Positions 50,900 through 59,727 of a DNA stretch of 64,000 bases are shown here, one piece after another. The position numbers were made by a program, and so were the translations under genes. The first letter of the stretch is position 1. The number at the start of each line of letters is the position of its first letter. The stretch covers positions 1 to 64,000 of the forward strand of contig NZ_JAEKJA010000006.1 of NCBI RefSeq assembly GCF_016411865.1. Direction: 5' to 3'. The notes beneath the pieces are model-generated. The model did no database searches. It saw only the letters and a list, made by a program, of their open reading frames with translations, and was not told the DNA's origin. The DNA comes from Acuticoccus mangrovi. Lineage in GTDB: Bacteria; Pseudomonadota; Alphaproteobacteria; Rhizobiales; Amorphaceae.

Positions 50900-50918
50900 G
50901 AATGGTGCCCAGGGGCGG
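50900..50918 (+). repeat. attR core within tRNA-Phe 3' end
   Basis: This is the second copy of the 19-bp core found at 39,436. Positions 50,903-50,918 are the last 16 nucleotides of tRNA-Phe including CCA, so insertion leaves the tRNA intact. Confidence 0.85.
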
Positions 50919-50978
50919 GATCGAACCACCGACACTGCGATTTTCAGTCGCATGCTCTACCAACTGAGCTACCTGGGC
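50903..50978 (-). tRNA. tRNA-Phe (GAA)
   Basis: A full 76-nt cloverleaf with encoded CCA: acceptor GCCCAGG/CCTGGGC, D arm GCTCAGTTGGTAGAGC, anticodon stem TGCGA/TCGCA with loop CTGAAAA (anticodon GAA), and T arm GGTGG-TTCGATC-CCGCC. Its 3' end is the attachment site of the satellite. It lies downstream of the antiporter on the same strand. Confidence 0.97.
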
Positions 50979-51005
50979 GACGCGCCGAGGGGCGTCGAGG
51001 CCGGG

Positions 51006-51034
51006 TTTATAAGGGGCATGGGCGGGGCTGTCCA
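51006..51034 (-). promoter_or_regulatory. tRNA-Phe promoter
   Basis: On the minus strand, TGGACA (51,034-51,029), 17 bases and TATAAA (51,011-51,006) lie 28 bp before the tRNA 5' end. The TATAAA stands out in this GC-rich genome. Confidence 0.7.
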
Positions 51035-51091
51035 GCACCGTCGTGCCGCTTTTCTGACGCGCCCCCGTATGCCGCTGCGCCGGCTCGACGC

Positions 51092-53578
51092 TCAGGACGC
51101 CAGCGCCGGCACCAGCGCGCCTCGGCCGGCCTCGCCGCCGCCACGTTCGGCGACGATCGCCTCGATCTTCTGACGCATGGCGGCGTTGCGCTCCAGAAGC
51201 GTGCGGAAGGCCCGGCCCTGCAGCACCAGAAGCTCGCCGTAGCCGAGCATCGTCACGTGGGCGCTGCGCGGGGCGCCGGAGAAGGCCGCGAGCTCGCCTA
51301 CGCACACCCCACGGCCGAGCGGGATGCGCTGGTTGCCCGTGTCGACCTCGACCGCGCCGGAGGCGACGAAGAACACCGTGTCGCCGAGGTCGCCGCGGCG
51401 GATGATGCGCTCGCCGGGCACCACGAAGCGCGTCCGCAGCACGCGGGCGATCTCGGCGAGCTCGCTGTCGGAGAGATCGGCGAAGATCGGCAAACCCGCG
51501 AGCAGGGTCCGCTTGTCGATGCCGAGATCGAGCTTCAGCGCGCCGGCGAAGCGCCGGCTCGCGGCGGCAAGATGCGCGTCGAGGGCCGTCGAGATCTCGG
51601 CGCCGATCAAGCCCTCCTCGCGCAGCATGCGGTACTCGTGCTCCTCGGCCCGTAGTGCGACGCGCTCCAGGAAGCGCTGCTCCATGGCGGCGGCGTAGCG
51701 CGGATATTGGAGGGAGAGGGCGTCGAGAGCGTTGCGGACGGCGCGGCTGCGCCGGTCGAGGATCCGCCGGCACACCGTCGCGACGCGACGGCCGAGCACG
51801 GGGGCGATGCGGTCCTCGCAGAAGGGGCGGAGCTCGTTGAGCACGATCCGCCGCACCAGCAGCCGCTCGAAGCGCTCCGCGAGCACCGTCGAGAGCGGTC
51901 CACGCAGGCCGAGGATGCGCTGGAGGCGAAGGGCGAGGCGGAAGTCGGCGGAAAAGCCCAGCGTGCGGGCGGACGAGCGCAGATAGCCCGATCGTCCCGA
52001 CTGGCGGGCCGCCTCGCGGATGCGCTGGGCCTCGCGGTTGAGGATCTCGGCGACGCGGGGCGTGACGAAGCCGTTCTCGCCGTGCCGGGTGAGGGCGGCG
52101 CGCTCGGCCTGGGCGAGTACCACGAGGGCGAGCGCCAGGCGCTGGCGCGCCGATACCGGCACGGCGCCGTCGCTGGTGGCCGCCTCGTCGTATGCGGCGA
52201 GCGCCTCGTCGACCACCGGGGCGGCGATGCCGTAGCTCGTGGCGGCGGAGGCGACGGTGGCGCGGGCGGTGTTGGTCGCGAGCGCGCGGGCACCCTCGCC
52301 GAGGCTGCGGTCGAACGGGCTGAGGCGGTGGAGGCCGAGGAGGCGGGTGAGCCCGCGCAGCGTCAGCCCGTTGACGAGGATGGTGAAGAGGGTGAAGGCG
52401 GTGGCGAGCACCGCGATATATTCCTGCGCGTCGGCCGGGATCGTGGCGTGTTCGGTGACCGAGAGGGCGAGGACGAGGGTCAGTGCCCCGCGCAGTCCGC
52501 CCCACCACAGCAGCGTCTTCGCCCGGTTGGAGATGCGCTGGGCGAGCGCCGCCTTCTGGAGAAGCGGCAGAAAGCCCCACAGGACGAGCGCCCGCGCTCC
52601 GAACGCCGCGACCACGAGGACGACGACGGCGAGCGCCATCGTCGCGTCGAAGCGGGTGAGGAGGGTCGGCACCAGGAAGGCGGCGAGCACGAACACCAGC
52701 GAGTTGGACCAGAAGGCGAGCTGCTCCCAGATGTCCTTCACGTGCCGCCAGGTGGCGGGGGCGCGGCCCGACTGCCCGCGCTCCGCCGTGACGAGGCCGG
52801 CCGTCACCACCGCCATCGCGCCGGAGATGCCGAGGAGCTGCTCGCAGGCGATGTAGCTGAGATAGGCGAGGGCGAGGCTGATCGACATCGTCGCCGCCGG
52901 ATGGTGGCGGGTGAGGGCGGACAGCATCGAGCCGACCACGCCCATCGCGAAGCCCGCCGCGATGCCGCCGAGCCCGGTGAGGAGGAACACCACGATGCCG
53001 TCGGTGAAGCTCACCGTGCCGGTGGAGGCGGCGGTGACGAGGATGGTGAAGAGGGCGATGGCGGCGGCGTCGTTGAGGAGGCTCTCTCCCTCCACGATGC
53101 GCACGAGGCGGGCCGGGGCGCCGACGTCGCGGAAGATCGACAGGACGGCGAGCGGATCGGTGGTGGAGACGATCGCGCCGAGGAGCAGGCAGACGACGAG
53201 CGGCTGGGCCCCGAGCGGGGCGAGGGCGAAGCCGACGGCGAAGGTGGATACGCACACCGCGACGACCGCGAGGAGGAAGATCGCGGCCGCGTCGTCGAGC
53301 ATGCGCCGCGCATCGATGCGCAGGGCCGCGTCGAAGAGCAGCGGCGGCAGCAGGATGAGCGTTATCGTGTCGGCCGAGAGCGGCAGATCGCGGAACAGCA
53401 GCGCGACGGGGGCGAGGGCGCCCACCTCGTCGCCGAAGGTGGCGAAGGTGCCGAGAAGCATGCCGAGCCCGGCGAGCATCACCGACTGGGGCAAGGCGAG
53501 GCGGCTTGCGGTCGCCTCGGTGACCGCAATGAACACGACGAGGATGGCGAGTGCCGCAAGCACCAGTGAGAGGGTCAT
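51092..53578 (-). CDS. Na+/H+ antiporter (CPA1) with C-terminal cyclic-nucleotide-binding domain
   Basis: This 828-residue inner-membrane protein has an exchanger with about 12 helices in its first 400 residues. The ion site is in LVRIVEGESLLNDAAAIALF and GAIVSTTDPLAVLSIFRD. A long helical cytoplasmic region follows, then a cNMP-binding domain near residues 690-800 (ADLSDSELAEIARVL, PGERIIRRGDLGDTVFFV, phosphate cassette VGELAAFSGAPRSAHVTM). Sequence upstream of the ATG at 53,578 is open but non-coding in character. Ion exchange may thus be gated by cAMP or cGMP, perhaps from the cyclase at 20,039. Confidence 0.9.
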   Translation of the reverse strand: MTLSLVLAALAILVVFIAVTEATASRLALPQSVMLAGLGMLLGTFATFGDEVGALAPVALLFRDLPLSADTITLILLPPLLFDAALRIDARRMLDDAAAIFLLAVVAVCVSTFAVGFALAPLGAQPLVVCLLLGAIVSTTDPLAVLSIFRDVGAPARLVRIVEGESLLNDAAAIALFTILVTAASTGTVSFTDGIVVFLLTGLGGIAAGFAMGVVGSMLSALTRHHPAATMSISLALAYLSYIACEQLLGISGAMAVVTAGLVTAERGQSGRAPATWRHVKDIWEQLAFWSNSLVFVLAAFLVPTLLTRFDATMALAVVVLVVAAFGARALVLWGFLPLLQKAALAQRISNRAKTLLWWGGLRGALTLVLALSVTEHATIPADAQEYIAVLATAFTLFTILVNGLTLRGLTRLLGLHRLSPFDRSLGEGARALATNTARATVASAATSYGIAAPVVDEALAAYDEAATSDGAVPVSARQRLALALVVLAQAERAALTRHGENGFVTPRVAEILNREAQRIREAARQSGRSGYLRSSARTLGFSADFRLALRLQRILGLRGPLSTVLAERFERLLVRRIVLNELRPFCEDRIAPVLGRRVATVCRRILDRRSRAVRNALDALSLQYPRYAAAMEQRFLERVALRAEEHEYRMLREEGLIGAEISTALDAHLAAASRRFAGALKLDLGIDKRTLLAGLPIFADLSDSELAEIARVLRTRFVVPGERIIRRGDLGDTVFFVASGAVEVDTGNQRIPLGRGVCVGELAAFSGAPRSAHVTMLGYGELLVLQGRAFRTLLERNAAMRQKIEAIVAERGGGEAGRGALVPALAS

Positions 53579-53893
53579 GGCCGTCTCTTGCCGCAAAGGA
53601 CGCCGGCCCGCAAAGGGACTTGAGGGGGGCTGGCGAAATAGCGCACTTTTCACATGGCCCCTCTTGCAATTCGGGGTCCGCCAATGCATATCCGGCCTGC
53701 CCAATTTCGCACGTGCCTGTGGTCGCGTGCCGGTCACACCGAGCGGTCGGGAGGGATCCTCAGTCCGCAAAGTGGGGCATGACCGGTCTTCCGGATTGAA
53801 CCGGACCCTGCGTCGGAAGGTTGGCGGTGAGGAGCCGCCGGTTTCACCGAGCGCAGCGCGACTTGAAGCAACGACGTAGAGGGCTTCCTTGGT

Positions 53894-53930
53894 CTCTTCC
53901 GGCTGTCCAAAAGCCGGGGTCACTGAAGAG
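53894..53930. other. Stable two-part stem-loop in the gap before the decarboxylase
   Basis: CTCTTC (53,894-53,899) pairs with GAAGAG (53,925-53,930), and inside it CGGCT (53,900-53,904) pairs with AGCCG (53,912-53,916). It lies in the 634-bp gene-free region between the divergent antiporter and decarboxylase genes. Function unknown; it could be the start of the decarboxylase leader or an end structure. Confidence 0.4.
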
Positions 53931-54009
53931 GCGACTACATCCTTGCCAGGCGTGCGGTTCGGGCCGCAGCCGTCCCCGCGATCGGGCACGGCTCCCCCCA
54001 GACCAAAGC

Positions 54010-54212
54010 GCTAGCATCACGGGACGCGAGGCTTCGTGCCGACCGTCCAATCGCCCCGCCGTTCGGCTATCCGAGCGCGCGGATCGTGTGACGCGAAGCG
54101 TCCCCGCCAGAACCGCGGGGGCCATCGGAACGGAAGACGACGGTGCACGCCTCCAACGCGCGCCCGACGAACGCCGCGCCGACGCCGTAACTTTGACTTT
54201 GGGGTTACTGCG
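54010..54212 (+). ncRNA. Candidate speF leader RNA upstream of ornithine decarboxylase
   Basis: The stretch directly before the decarboxylase carries CATCACGGGACGCGAGGC and TTCGTGCCGACCGTCCAAT. From memory these resemble the conserved core of the alphaproteobacterial speF leader, a structured RNA found before this very gene. Just before the start, GTAAC (54,187-54,191) can pair with GTTAC (54,204-54,208) and cover the GGGG ribosome site. A covariance search is needed to confirm it. Confidence 0.5.
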
Positions 54213-55337
54213 ATGACCGACCGCATCCTCGACTTTCTCCGACGCACCCGTCCCGAAGGCCCCTGCCTCGTCGTGGACCTCGACGTGGTGCGCGACAACT
54301 ATCTCGCCTTCGAGCGGGCGATGCCGGACAGCCGCATCTTCTATGCGGTGAAGGCGAATCCCGCGCCGGAGATCCTCCATCTCCTCGCCGGGCTCGGCTC
54401 CAACTTCGACTGCGCCTCGGTGCAGGAAGTCGACATGGCGCTTGTCGCCGGCGCCTCGCCCGACCGCATCTCCTTCGGCAACACGATTAAGAAGGAGCGC
54501 GACATCGCCGCCGCCTTCGCGCGGGGCGTGCGCCTCTTCGCGGTCGACTGCGAGGCCGAGGTCGACAAGGTCGCCCGCCAGGCGCCCGGCGCCCGGGTGT
54601 TCTGCCGCATCCTGTGCGAAGGCGAGGGCGCCGAGTGGGCCCTCTCGCGCAAGTTCGGCTGCGACCCGGCGATGGCCGTCGACGTGCTCGATCATGCCCA
54701 TCGGGCCGGCCTCGTGGCCTACGGCGTGTCCTTCCACGTGGGCTCGCAGCAGAAGAACCCGCACGCCTGGGACGCGGCGCTCGCCTCGGCGGCGGAGATC
54801 TTCCGCATCCTCTCCGACCGCGGCATCGAGCTGAAGATGGTCAACCTCGGCGGCGGTTTCGCCACGCGCTACCTGGAGGCGATCCCGGGCGAGGGCGAGT
54901 ACGGCCAGGCGATCAACGACGCGATCCGCAGCCACTTCGGCAACCGTCTGCCGGAGACCATCATCGAGCCGGGCCGCGGCATGGTGGGTAACGCCGGCGT
55001 GATCAAGTCCGAGGTCATCCTGATCTCGCAGAAGGCCGAGGGCGACATCCGCTGGGTGTACCTCGACATCGGCAAGTTCAACGGCCTCGCCGAGACGATG
55101 GACGAGGCGATCCGCTACCCGATCCTGTCGCATCGGGACGGGGAGGCGACGCCGTGCGTGCTCGCGGGCCCGACCTGCGATTCGGTCGACGTGATGTACG
55201 AGAAGAAGCCCTATCCGCTGCCGGTGAACCTCGAGATCGGCGACGAGCTCCTGATCGCCGGCACCGGGGCCTACACGACGACCTATTCGTCCATCGCCTT
55301 CAACGGCTTCCCGCCGCTGCAGTCGTACGTGATCTGA
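54213..55337 (+). CDS. Type III PLP-dependent decarboxylase (ornithine/lysine decarboxylase)
   Basis: This 374-residue alanine-racemase-fold enzyme makes putrescine from ornithine (or cadaverine from lysine). PLP-binding K47 is in FYAVKANPAPE. Other family motifs are SNFDCASVQEVDMAL, ISFGNTIKKERDI, FHVGSQQKNPHAW, VNLGGGFATRY, IEPGRGMVGNAGV and the active-site C322 in LAGPTCDSVDVMYEK. Length and motifs fit bacterial enzymes close to the eukaryotic ornithine decarboxylase group. It is monocistronic, with a structured leader and a strong terminator. Confidence 0.95.
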   Translation: MTDRILDFLRRTRPEGPCLVVDLDVVRDNYLAFERAMPDSRIFYAVKANPAPEILHLLAGLGSNFDCASVQEVDMALVAGASPDRISFGNTIKKERDIAAAFARGVRLFAVDCEAEVDKVARQAPGARVFCRILCEGEGAEWALSRKFGCDPAMAVDVLDHAHRAGLVAYGVSFHVGSQQKNPHAWDAALASAAEIFRILSDRGIELKMVNLGGGFATRYLEAIPGEGEYGQAINDAIRSHFGNRLPETIIEPGRGMVGNAGVIKSEVILISQKAEGDIRWVYLDIGKFNGLAETMDEAIRYPILSHRDGEATPCVLAGPTCDSVDVMYEKKPYPLPVNLEIGDELLIAGTGAYTTTYSSIAFNGFPPLQSYVI

Positions 55338-55370
55338 ACTCTGGTCGGCGCGGTCGGTCACCGCCCTTTC

Positions 55371-55402
55371 GCCGGGCTGCTCGTGGGAGCGGCCCGGCTT
55401 TT
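55371..55402 (+). terminator. Intrinsic terminator of the decarboxylase gene
   Basis: GCCGGGC (55,371-55,377) and GCCCGGC (55,392-55,398) form the outer stem, GCTC/GAGC extends it, and TTTT follows. It lies 34 bp after the stop codon. Confidence 0.88.
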
Positions 55403-55611
55403 CTGCGTTGGGCGCCCGCCTTTTCGGCCCGCAGCGGCGCTCCGGTCGCGCTGACGTGAGACGGTTCCCTTCCCGACTCGGGCTCGCAAGGCGCGGCCCG
55501 ACGGGCTCGCCCGCCGAACCCCCGACGGATCGTCGCTCCGCCGCGTTGGCGGTTGGCAGGGCGGGCCCGCGCCCTGTAGAGCGGGACGAGCCGGTGGCAA
55601 GGAGGACCGTC

Positions 55612-56700
55612 ATGAAGCGCGGTGGGATGACCGCCGCGATCGTCGTCTCCGTGCTGTTGCACGTGGTGCTGGTGGTAGCGGTCCTATGGGAGGGTGACGC
55701 CGTTCCGCAGACGCCGGAGGTGGAGCCCGTCCCGATCGAGATCGTGGAGCTTCCGCCGGAGGACGGCGAAGAGGGCGAGGAGGCCCCGCCTCCCGCGCCC
55801 GCGTCGGCGCCCGAGGGTGAGGAAGCGGAGACCGAGACAGGTCAGGCAGGCGCGCCCGCCGGTCTCCCCGACACCATGGCGCCGGCGAGTCCCGTCCGGT
55901 TCGACCTCGGCACCCCCAACGCGCTCGAAGGGAGCGACGCGGCGGGCCCGGAGGGTGGCGCCACCGAGAGCGACGCCGACACGCCCCCGACCGACACGCC
56001 CCCGACCGACACGGCCGCAACCCCCGAAGCGACGGCGGCGCCGGCGGAGAGCGAAACCACCAGCGAGGCGGCGCACGATCGGGAAACGGACGAGCCCGCG
56101 TCCGACGACGCCGCGAGCGAGACGGAGGCGGCCGAGGGCGCCCCGAGCGAGACGGACGAGCCGATGCCGCTCGCCGCGCTCGACCCCGAGGCCTCGAGTT
56201 GGGACGGCCCCACCAGCGGCACGGCGACGGAGCCGCTTCAGGATCCGGCCGAGCATTCCCCGGCGGCGGACGAGCCGTCCGACGACACCGAGCCCCTCTC
56301 GGAGCGGACGCCACCCGACGAGACCGTTGCCGAGACCGTGGTCGTGCCGATGCCCAACCCGCAGCGTCAGGCGGCGGTGGAGGGAACGGCGTCGGAAAGC
56401 GGCGAGAGCGATGGGGCGTCCGAAGCGGCCCAGGTCGCCTACACGGAGGCCGTGCGCCGTGCCATTGCGCCGGGCTTCTTCAGCGCCATGCGCACCGTCA
56501 GCGGCTCGGGGGTGGTGGTGATCGAGGTGGCGATCGAGCGCAGCGGTCGCGTTCAGTCGGCGGAGCTGATGCAGAGCTCCGGCAGTCCGGCCCTCGACGC
56601 GGCGTCGCTGAAGGCGGCGCGGGAAGCGCCCTATCCGCCGCTTCCCCCGGCGGTTGTGCAGGATCCCTTGCGGGTCCTCATCCCGCTGCGCGCGCGCTGA
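55612..56700 (+). CDS. TonB-like energy transducer with acidic linker
   Basis: This 362-residue inner-membrane protein has a TonB-type anchor, MTAAIVVSVLLHVVLVVAVLW, with the S-x3-H motif (S13, H17). A long periplasmic linker follows, rich in Glu, Asp, Thr, Pro and Ala (about residues 40-270). The C-terminal TonB domain contains AYTEAVRRAIAPGFFSAM, VVIEVAIERSGRVQSAELMQSSG and LDAASLKAAREAPYPPLPP. TonB linkers are usually Pro/Lys-rich; this one is strongly acidic and includes a 15-bp tandem duplication (55,978-56,007). GGAGG precedes the start. ExbB, ExbD and a receptor are not in the window. TolA is an alternative. Confidence 0.85.
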   Translation: MKRGGMTAAIVVSVLLHVVLVVAVLWEGDAVPQTPEVEPVPIEIVELPPEDGEEGEEAPPPAPASAPEGEEAETETGQAGAPAGLPDTMAPASPVRFDLGTPNALEGSDAAGPEGGATESDADTPPTDTPPTDTAATPEATAAPAESETTSEAAHDRETDEPASDDAASETEAAEGAPSETDEPMPLAALDPEASSWDGPTSGTATEPLQDPAEHSPAADEPSDDTEPLSERTPPDETVAETVVVPMPNPQRQAAVEGTASESGESDGASEAAQVAYTEAVRRAIAPGFFSAMRTVSGSGVVVIEVAIERSGRVQSAELMQSSGSPALDAASLKAAREAPYPPLPPAVVQDPLRVLIPLRAR

Positions 56701-56785
56701 GGCGGACGGCAAGTCCCGCGCGGCATCGGCTCGTCCGTCTCGCTCCGGGCGCCCTCGCTCCGGGCGCCCACGAGCGACGGCCCGT

Positions 56786-58813
56786 TCAGGCGGCCTTGCG
56801 CACGAAGGACAGAAAGCTCTGGGCGCGGGTGCCGAGCTCGCGGCCGGCCCGGTCGAGATCGTCGGTGACGCGGCTCACCTCGCCCGCGGCCTCGCCGGTC
56901 TTGCCCGAGGCGGTGTTGACGTTCTGCGACAGGCGCTGCACGCGGCTCGCGCTCTCGGCGACGTTGTGGACGGTGCGGGCGATCTCGTCCGTCGTCACCT
57001 GTTGCTCGTTGACGGCGGCGGCGACGGCGGTGCTCACCTCGTCGACGTTGCGGATGGCGACCTGCACGTTCTCCACCGCCTTCAGCAGGCTGTGCCCGGC
57101 GGCGTTGACGCGCGCCACCTCCGTCGAGATCTCGGTGGTGGCGTTGGCGGCGCGTTCGGCGAGGTTCTTCACCTCGCTCGCCACCACGGCGAAGCCCTTG
57201 CCGGCCTCGCCGGCGCGGCTCGCCTCGATGGTGGCGTTGAGGGCGAGAAGGTTCGTCTGCGCCGCGACGTCGGCGATGAGGCTCACGACGTCGGAGATCC
57301 GCTGTCCCGCCTCCTCCAGCGCCCGCGCCGAGGCGGAGGCGCCTTCGGTCGCCGATGCCGCCTCGCGCGCCATCGCGGCGTTGACGCTGATGCGCTCGGC
57401 CACCTCGGCGAACGAGCCGTTGAGCTCTTCGACCGCGGAGGCGACCGTCTGCACCGCTTCGGAGGTCTGGGTGGCGACCTGGGCCGCTTCGCCGCTGTCG
57501 AGCGTGCCGGAGTTCGCCGCTTCCTCCAGCGCCGCCGTGCGTGCCTTCAGGGTGTCGAGGGATTCCTCCACGTTGCGCAGCAGCGAGGCGACGTCGGTCT
57601 CGAACTGGGTGGCCGTGCGCTCCTGCTGGGTGGCGGGGATCACGGTGAGCTTGGGGCCGGCATAGGTGCCGTCGCGGTTGGTGAGGGCGGAGAGGCGGAA
57701 GATCGCCACCTCCTCGCCGATGCGGAACTGCTCCACGTGGGGAAGCTGTCGCGGGTCGCGGGCGATGCGCTCGATCTCGGCGCCGCGCGGGTGGACGGCG
57801 CTGAGGCGGGCGCCGCGGATCTCGGCCGGCAGCTTGGGGTCCTGCCGGCGCAGGTCGGCGAACACCTTGCCGGCCGAGGGGTTCATGTAGTCGATGCGCA
57901 GCTCGTCGTCGGCGGATGCCGTCAGCACCGCCTGGCTCGACTGCTCGATCATCTGCGCCTGACGGAAGGCCCGCTCGGCGGTGACGGCGAGCTTGCCGAG
58001 CGCGGCCTGCATCCGCCCCACCTCGTCCTGACGGTTGACCGTGATGTCCACGACCTCGCCGTTCGACAGGGCGGTGATCTGGTCCGCCGCGGTGCCGAGG
58101 GGGCGAAGCAGCACGTAGGAAATGGCGCAGGCGGCGAGCGTCGCGAGCAGGATCAGCACGGCGTTCATCAGCACCAGGCCGATGGCGGTCTCGTTGTAGC
58201 GGGCGCTCAGCCCGGTGTCGCGCACGCCGACATAGAGGATGCCGGCGACGCCGGCGGCGTTCTTGGGCACGCTCGCCGAGGAGCTGAAGATCGGCAGATA
58301 GAGCGTCTGGTAGGAGGTGCCGAGAATGACGGCGGTGCCGAGATAGGGCTTTCCGCTCTGGATGGGGGCGTAGGCGGCGCTGGCGCTGCCGAGCACGGTC
58401 CCGACCGCGCGCTGGCCGTCGGGCTTGATGATGTTGGTGGTGCGGCGGACGAAGTCGTTCTGGGCCGGATCGTAGGCGAAGATGGTGGCGGTCTGGCGGG
58501 TCAGCTTGCCGATATAGTCGATGAACGAATGATCGGGCTCCGACTTGCTCGCGAGAGCCGGCCACATGGTGACGGTGAGGCGGGAGATGCCGCCGCTCTT
58601 GTTCTCCTGGAAGCTGACGCCCTCCACCTCGCCGGCGAGGAGGTTGGCGGCGACGCGCAGATTCTCCCGTTGCATGGCGAGGATCTGATCGGTCATCGTG
58701 GCGCGCATTTCGAACAGCGCGAACAGCGTGACCAACACGCCCATCGTGACCATCGCCACCGTCGTCACGGTGACAAGTTTCACCCAGAGGGGCAAACGAC
58801 TCACAATCGCCAT
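56786..58813 (-). CDS. Methyl-accepting chemotaxis protein
   Basis: This transmembrane chemoreceptor of about 675 residues has a first helix ([19 protein letters not shown]), a periplasmic Cache-like sensor (about 35-200; [36 protein letters not shown]) and a second helix ([24 protein letters not shown]). HAMP follows, then a PAS-like segment ([11 protein letters not shown]) and the signalling tip [24 protein letters not shown]. The sensor carries a single-cache type seen for small organic acids. The start ATG at 58,813 follows GGTGAG. A GTG three codons earlier is also open. Confidence 0.93.
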   Translation of the reverse strand: MAIVSRLPLWVKLVTVTTVAMVTMGVLVTLFALFEMRATMTDQILAMQRENLRVAANLLAGEVEGVSFQENKSGGISRLTVTMWPALASKSEPDHSFIDYIGKLTRQTATIFAYDPAQNDFVRRTTNIIKPDGQRAVGTVLGSASAAYAPIQSGKPYLGTAVILGTSYQTLYLPIFSSSASVPKNAAGVAGILYVGVRDTGLSARYNETAIGLVLMNAVLILLATLAACAISYVLLRPLGTAADQITALSNGEVVDITVNRQDEVGRMQAALGKLAVTAERAFRQAQMIEQSSQAVLTASADDELRIDYMNPSAGKVFADLRRQDPKLPAEIRGARLSAVHPRGAEIERIARDPRQLPHVEQFRIGEEVAIFRLSALTNRDGTYAGPKLTVIPATQQERTATQFETDVASLLRNVEESLDTLKARTAALEEAANSGTLDSGEAAQVATQTSEAVQTVASAVEELNGSFAEVAERISVNAAMAREAASATEGASASARALEEAGQRISDVVSLIADVAAQTNLLALNATIEASRAGEAGKGFAVVASEVKNLAERAANATTEISTEVARVNAAGHSLLKAVENVQVAIRNVDEVSTAVAAAVNEQQVTTDEIARTVHNVAESASRVQRLSQNVNTASGKTGEAAGEVSRVTDDLDRAGRELGTRAQSFLSFVRKAA

Positions 58814-58888
58814 TGCACTCACCGCAGCTTCGAGGAACGGACCGCCCGGTGAGCTATGCGCGAGACTGCTTTGGTCAGCCTTGCCGGC

Positions 58889-59611
58889 CTAGTTGTAGGG
58901 CTCGGCGACCACGTCCTCGAGCTGATAGCCGACGTCGGCGAGGATGGTGGCGACGGGCTTTGCCCGCAGCGTGCCGGTGACCCACACGGGGGCGAACATG
59001 TTCGGCGTGGTCGCCGCCTTCTCCACGTAGACGATCTGGTTGGGCGGCGGCGGCGGAACGTGGATGCAGGCGCCGAGCTCCGGCACGAGCAGGAACGACG
59101 TCTCCTCCGGGCCGAAGCCCACCGGCGTGGTGTAGCCGGCAAGGCGCACGCGCTTGCCGTCGAGGTCGGGGCGGATGCCGCCGACATTCGCCTGCAGGGC
59201 GCGCATGTCGGCGATGTCGAGGAAGAAGTTCGAGATGTCCTCCGCCGTGGAGCCGTCGGGGAAGAGGTCCTTGCCGGGCGTGCCGAGGCGATCCTTGCCG
59301 CCATCGTCGATGGTGAGGGTGCCGTCGGTCCAGAGATCCTGCCAGGTGAGGTCGGTGGCGCCCGCGCGTAGTGGCGGCAGCGTCTTCGGCCGGGGCATCT
59401 CGTAGCGGATCAGCTGATGCGGTCCGGCGGCGTCGGAGACGGGCGCGAGGTCGCCACCGTCGGTCGGCGCGGGGACTTCGCTGATCTGCGCCTGGCCGCC
59501 GGCCCCGCGGCCCGACAGCCCCGTCGGCGGCGACCACAGCGCCAGCACCACGACGACGATGGCGACCACCGCTGCCGCCGCCATCGCGGACCTCAGTAGG
59601 AAGGCACCCAT
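58889..59611 (-). CDS. DUF3299 domain protein, membrane-anchored
   Basis: This 240-residue protein has an N-terminal anchor (LLRSAMAAAAVVAIVVVVLALW), a Pro/Gly-rich spacer, then the DUF3299 core. The core shows RPDLDGKRVRLAGYTTPVGF, FLLVPELGACIHVPPPPPNQIVYVE and PVWVTGTLRAKPVAT, which are the conserved blocks of this family. The cysteine in GACIHVP is invariant-looking and could bind metal or heme. No catalytic role is established for the family. It follows the M20 gene by 116 bp on the same strand and is likely exported or periplasmic. Confidence 0.87.
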   Translation of the reverse strand: MGAFLLRSAMAAAAVVAIVVVVLALWSPPTGLSGRGAGGQAQISEVPAPTDGGDLAPVSDAAGPHQLIRYEMPRPKTLPPLRAGATDLTWQDLWTDGTLTIDDGGKDRLGTPGKDLFPDGSTAEDISNFFLDIADMRALQANVGGIRPDLDGKRVRLAGYTTPVGFGPEETSFLLVPELGACIHVPPPPPNQIVYVEKAATTPNMFAPVWVTGTLRAKPVATILADVGYQLEDVVAEPYN

Positions 59612-59727
59612 CGCCGTCTCCCGAACATCGAACTGGTGGGGCGGCGGCCCGCACCCACCCGATATAGGCCCATGCCGGCCGCCGTGCAGCGCCTCGGTTG
59701 TCGCGGGTGGCGCGTCTCGGCGCGGCG

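Larger units (their letters stand above)
39436..50918 (+). mobile_element. Integrated phage satellite, capsid-forming PICI-like, in tRNA-Phe
   Basis: The element is bounded by a 19-bp direct repeat, one copy of which is the 3' end of tRNA-Phe. It spans about 11.5 kb and encodes replication (P4-type primase-helicase), packaging (small and large terminase), head building (portal, protease/capsid fusion, gpW-like connector, DUF2190), regulation (AlpA-like) and integration. Tail, baseplate, holin and endolysin genes are absent, and no gene shows decay. This set and size agree with capsid-forming phage-inducible chromosomal islands known from enterobacteria. Codon use differs from the host: glutamate is mostly GAA here and mostly GAG outside, indicating foreign origin. 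A very reduced prophage is the alternative. Confidence 0.82.

Noticed and set aside
39436-50918. Gene transfer agent cluster
   Set aside because: GTA clusters lack integrase, att sites and own replication, and carry tail genes; this element has the opposite.
39436-50918. Ordinary decayed prophage
   Set aside because: No truncated or frameshifted phage genes are seen, and the missing functions (tail, lysis, repressor) are missing cleanly. It is kept as an alternative but judged less likely.
50868-53684. A 938-codon frame overlapping tRNA-Phe and the antiporter
   Set aside because: It runs through the tRNA, has Arg/Pro/Ala low complexity, and conflicts with the antiporter frame, which shows domain motifs.
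53579-53989. N-terminal extension of the antiporter by 137 codons
   Set aside because: The added residues lack any membrane or signal pattern; the ATG at 53,578 begins directly with the first transporter helix.
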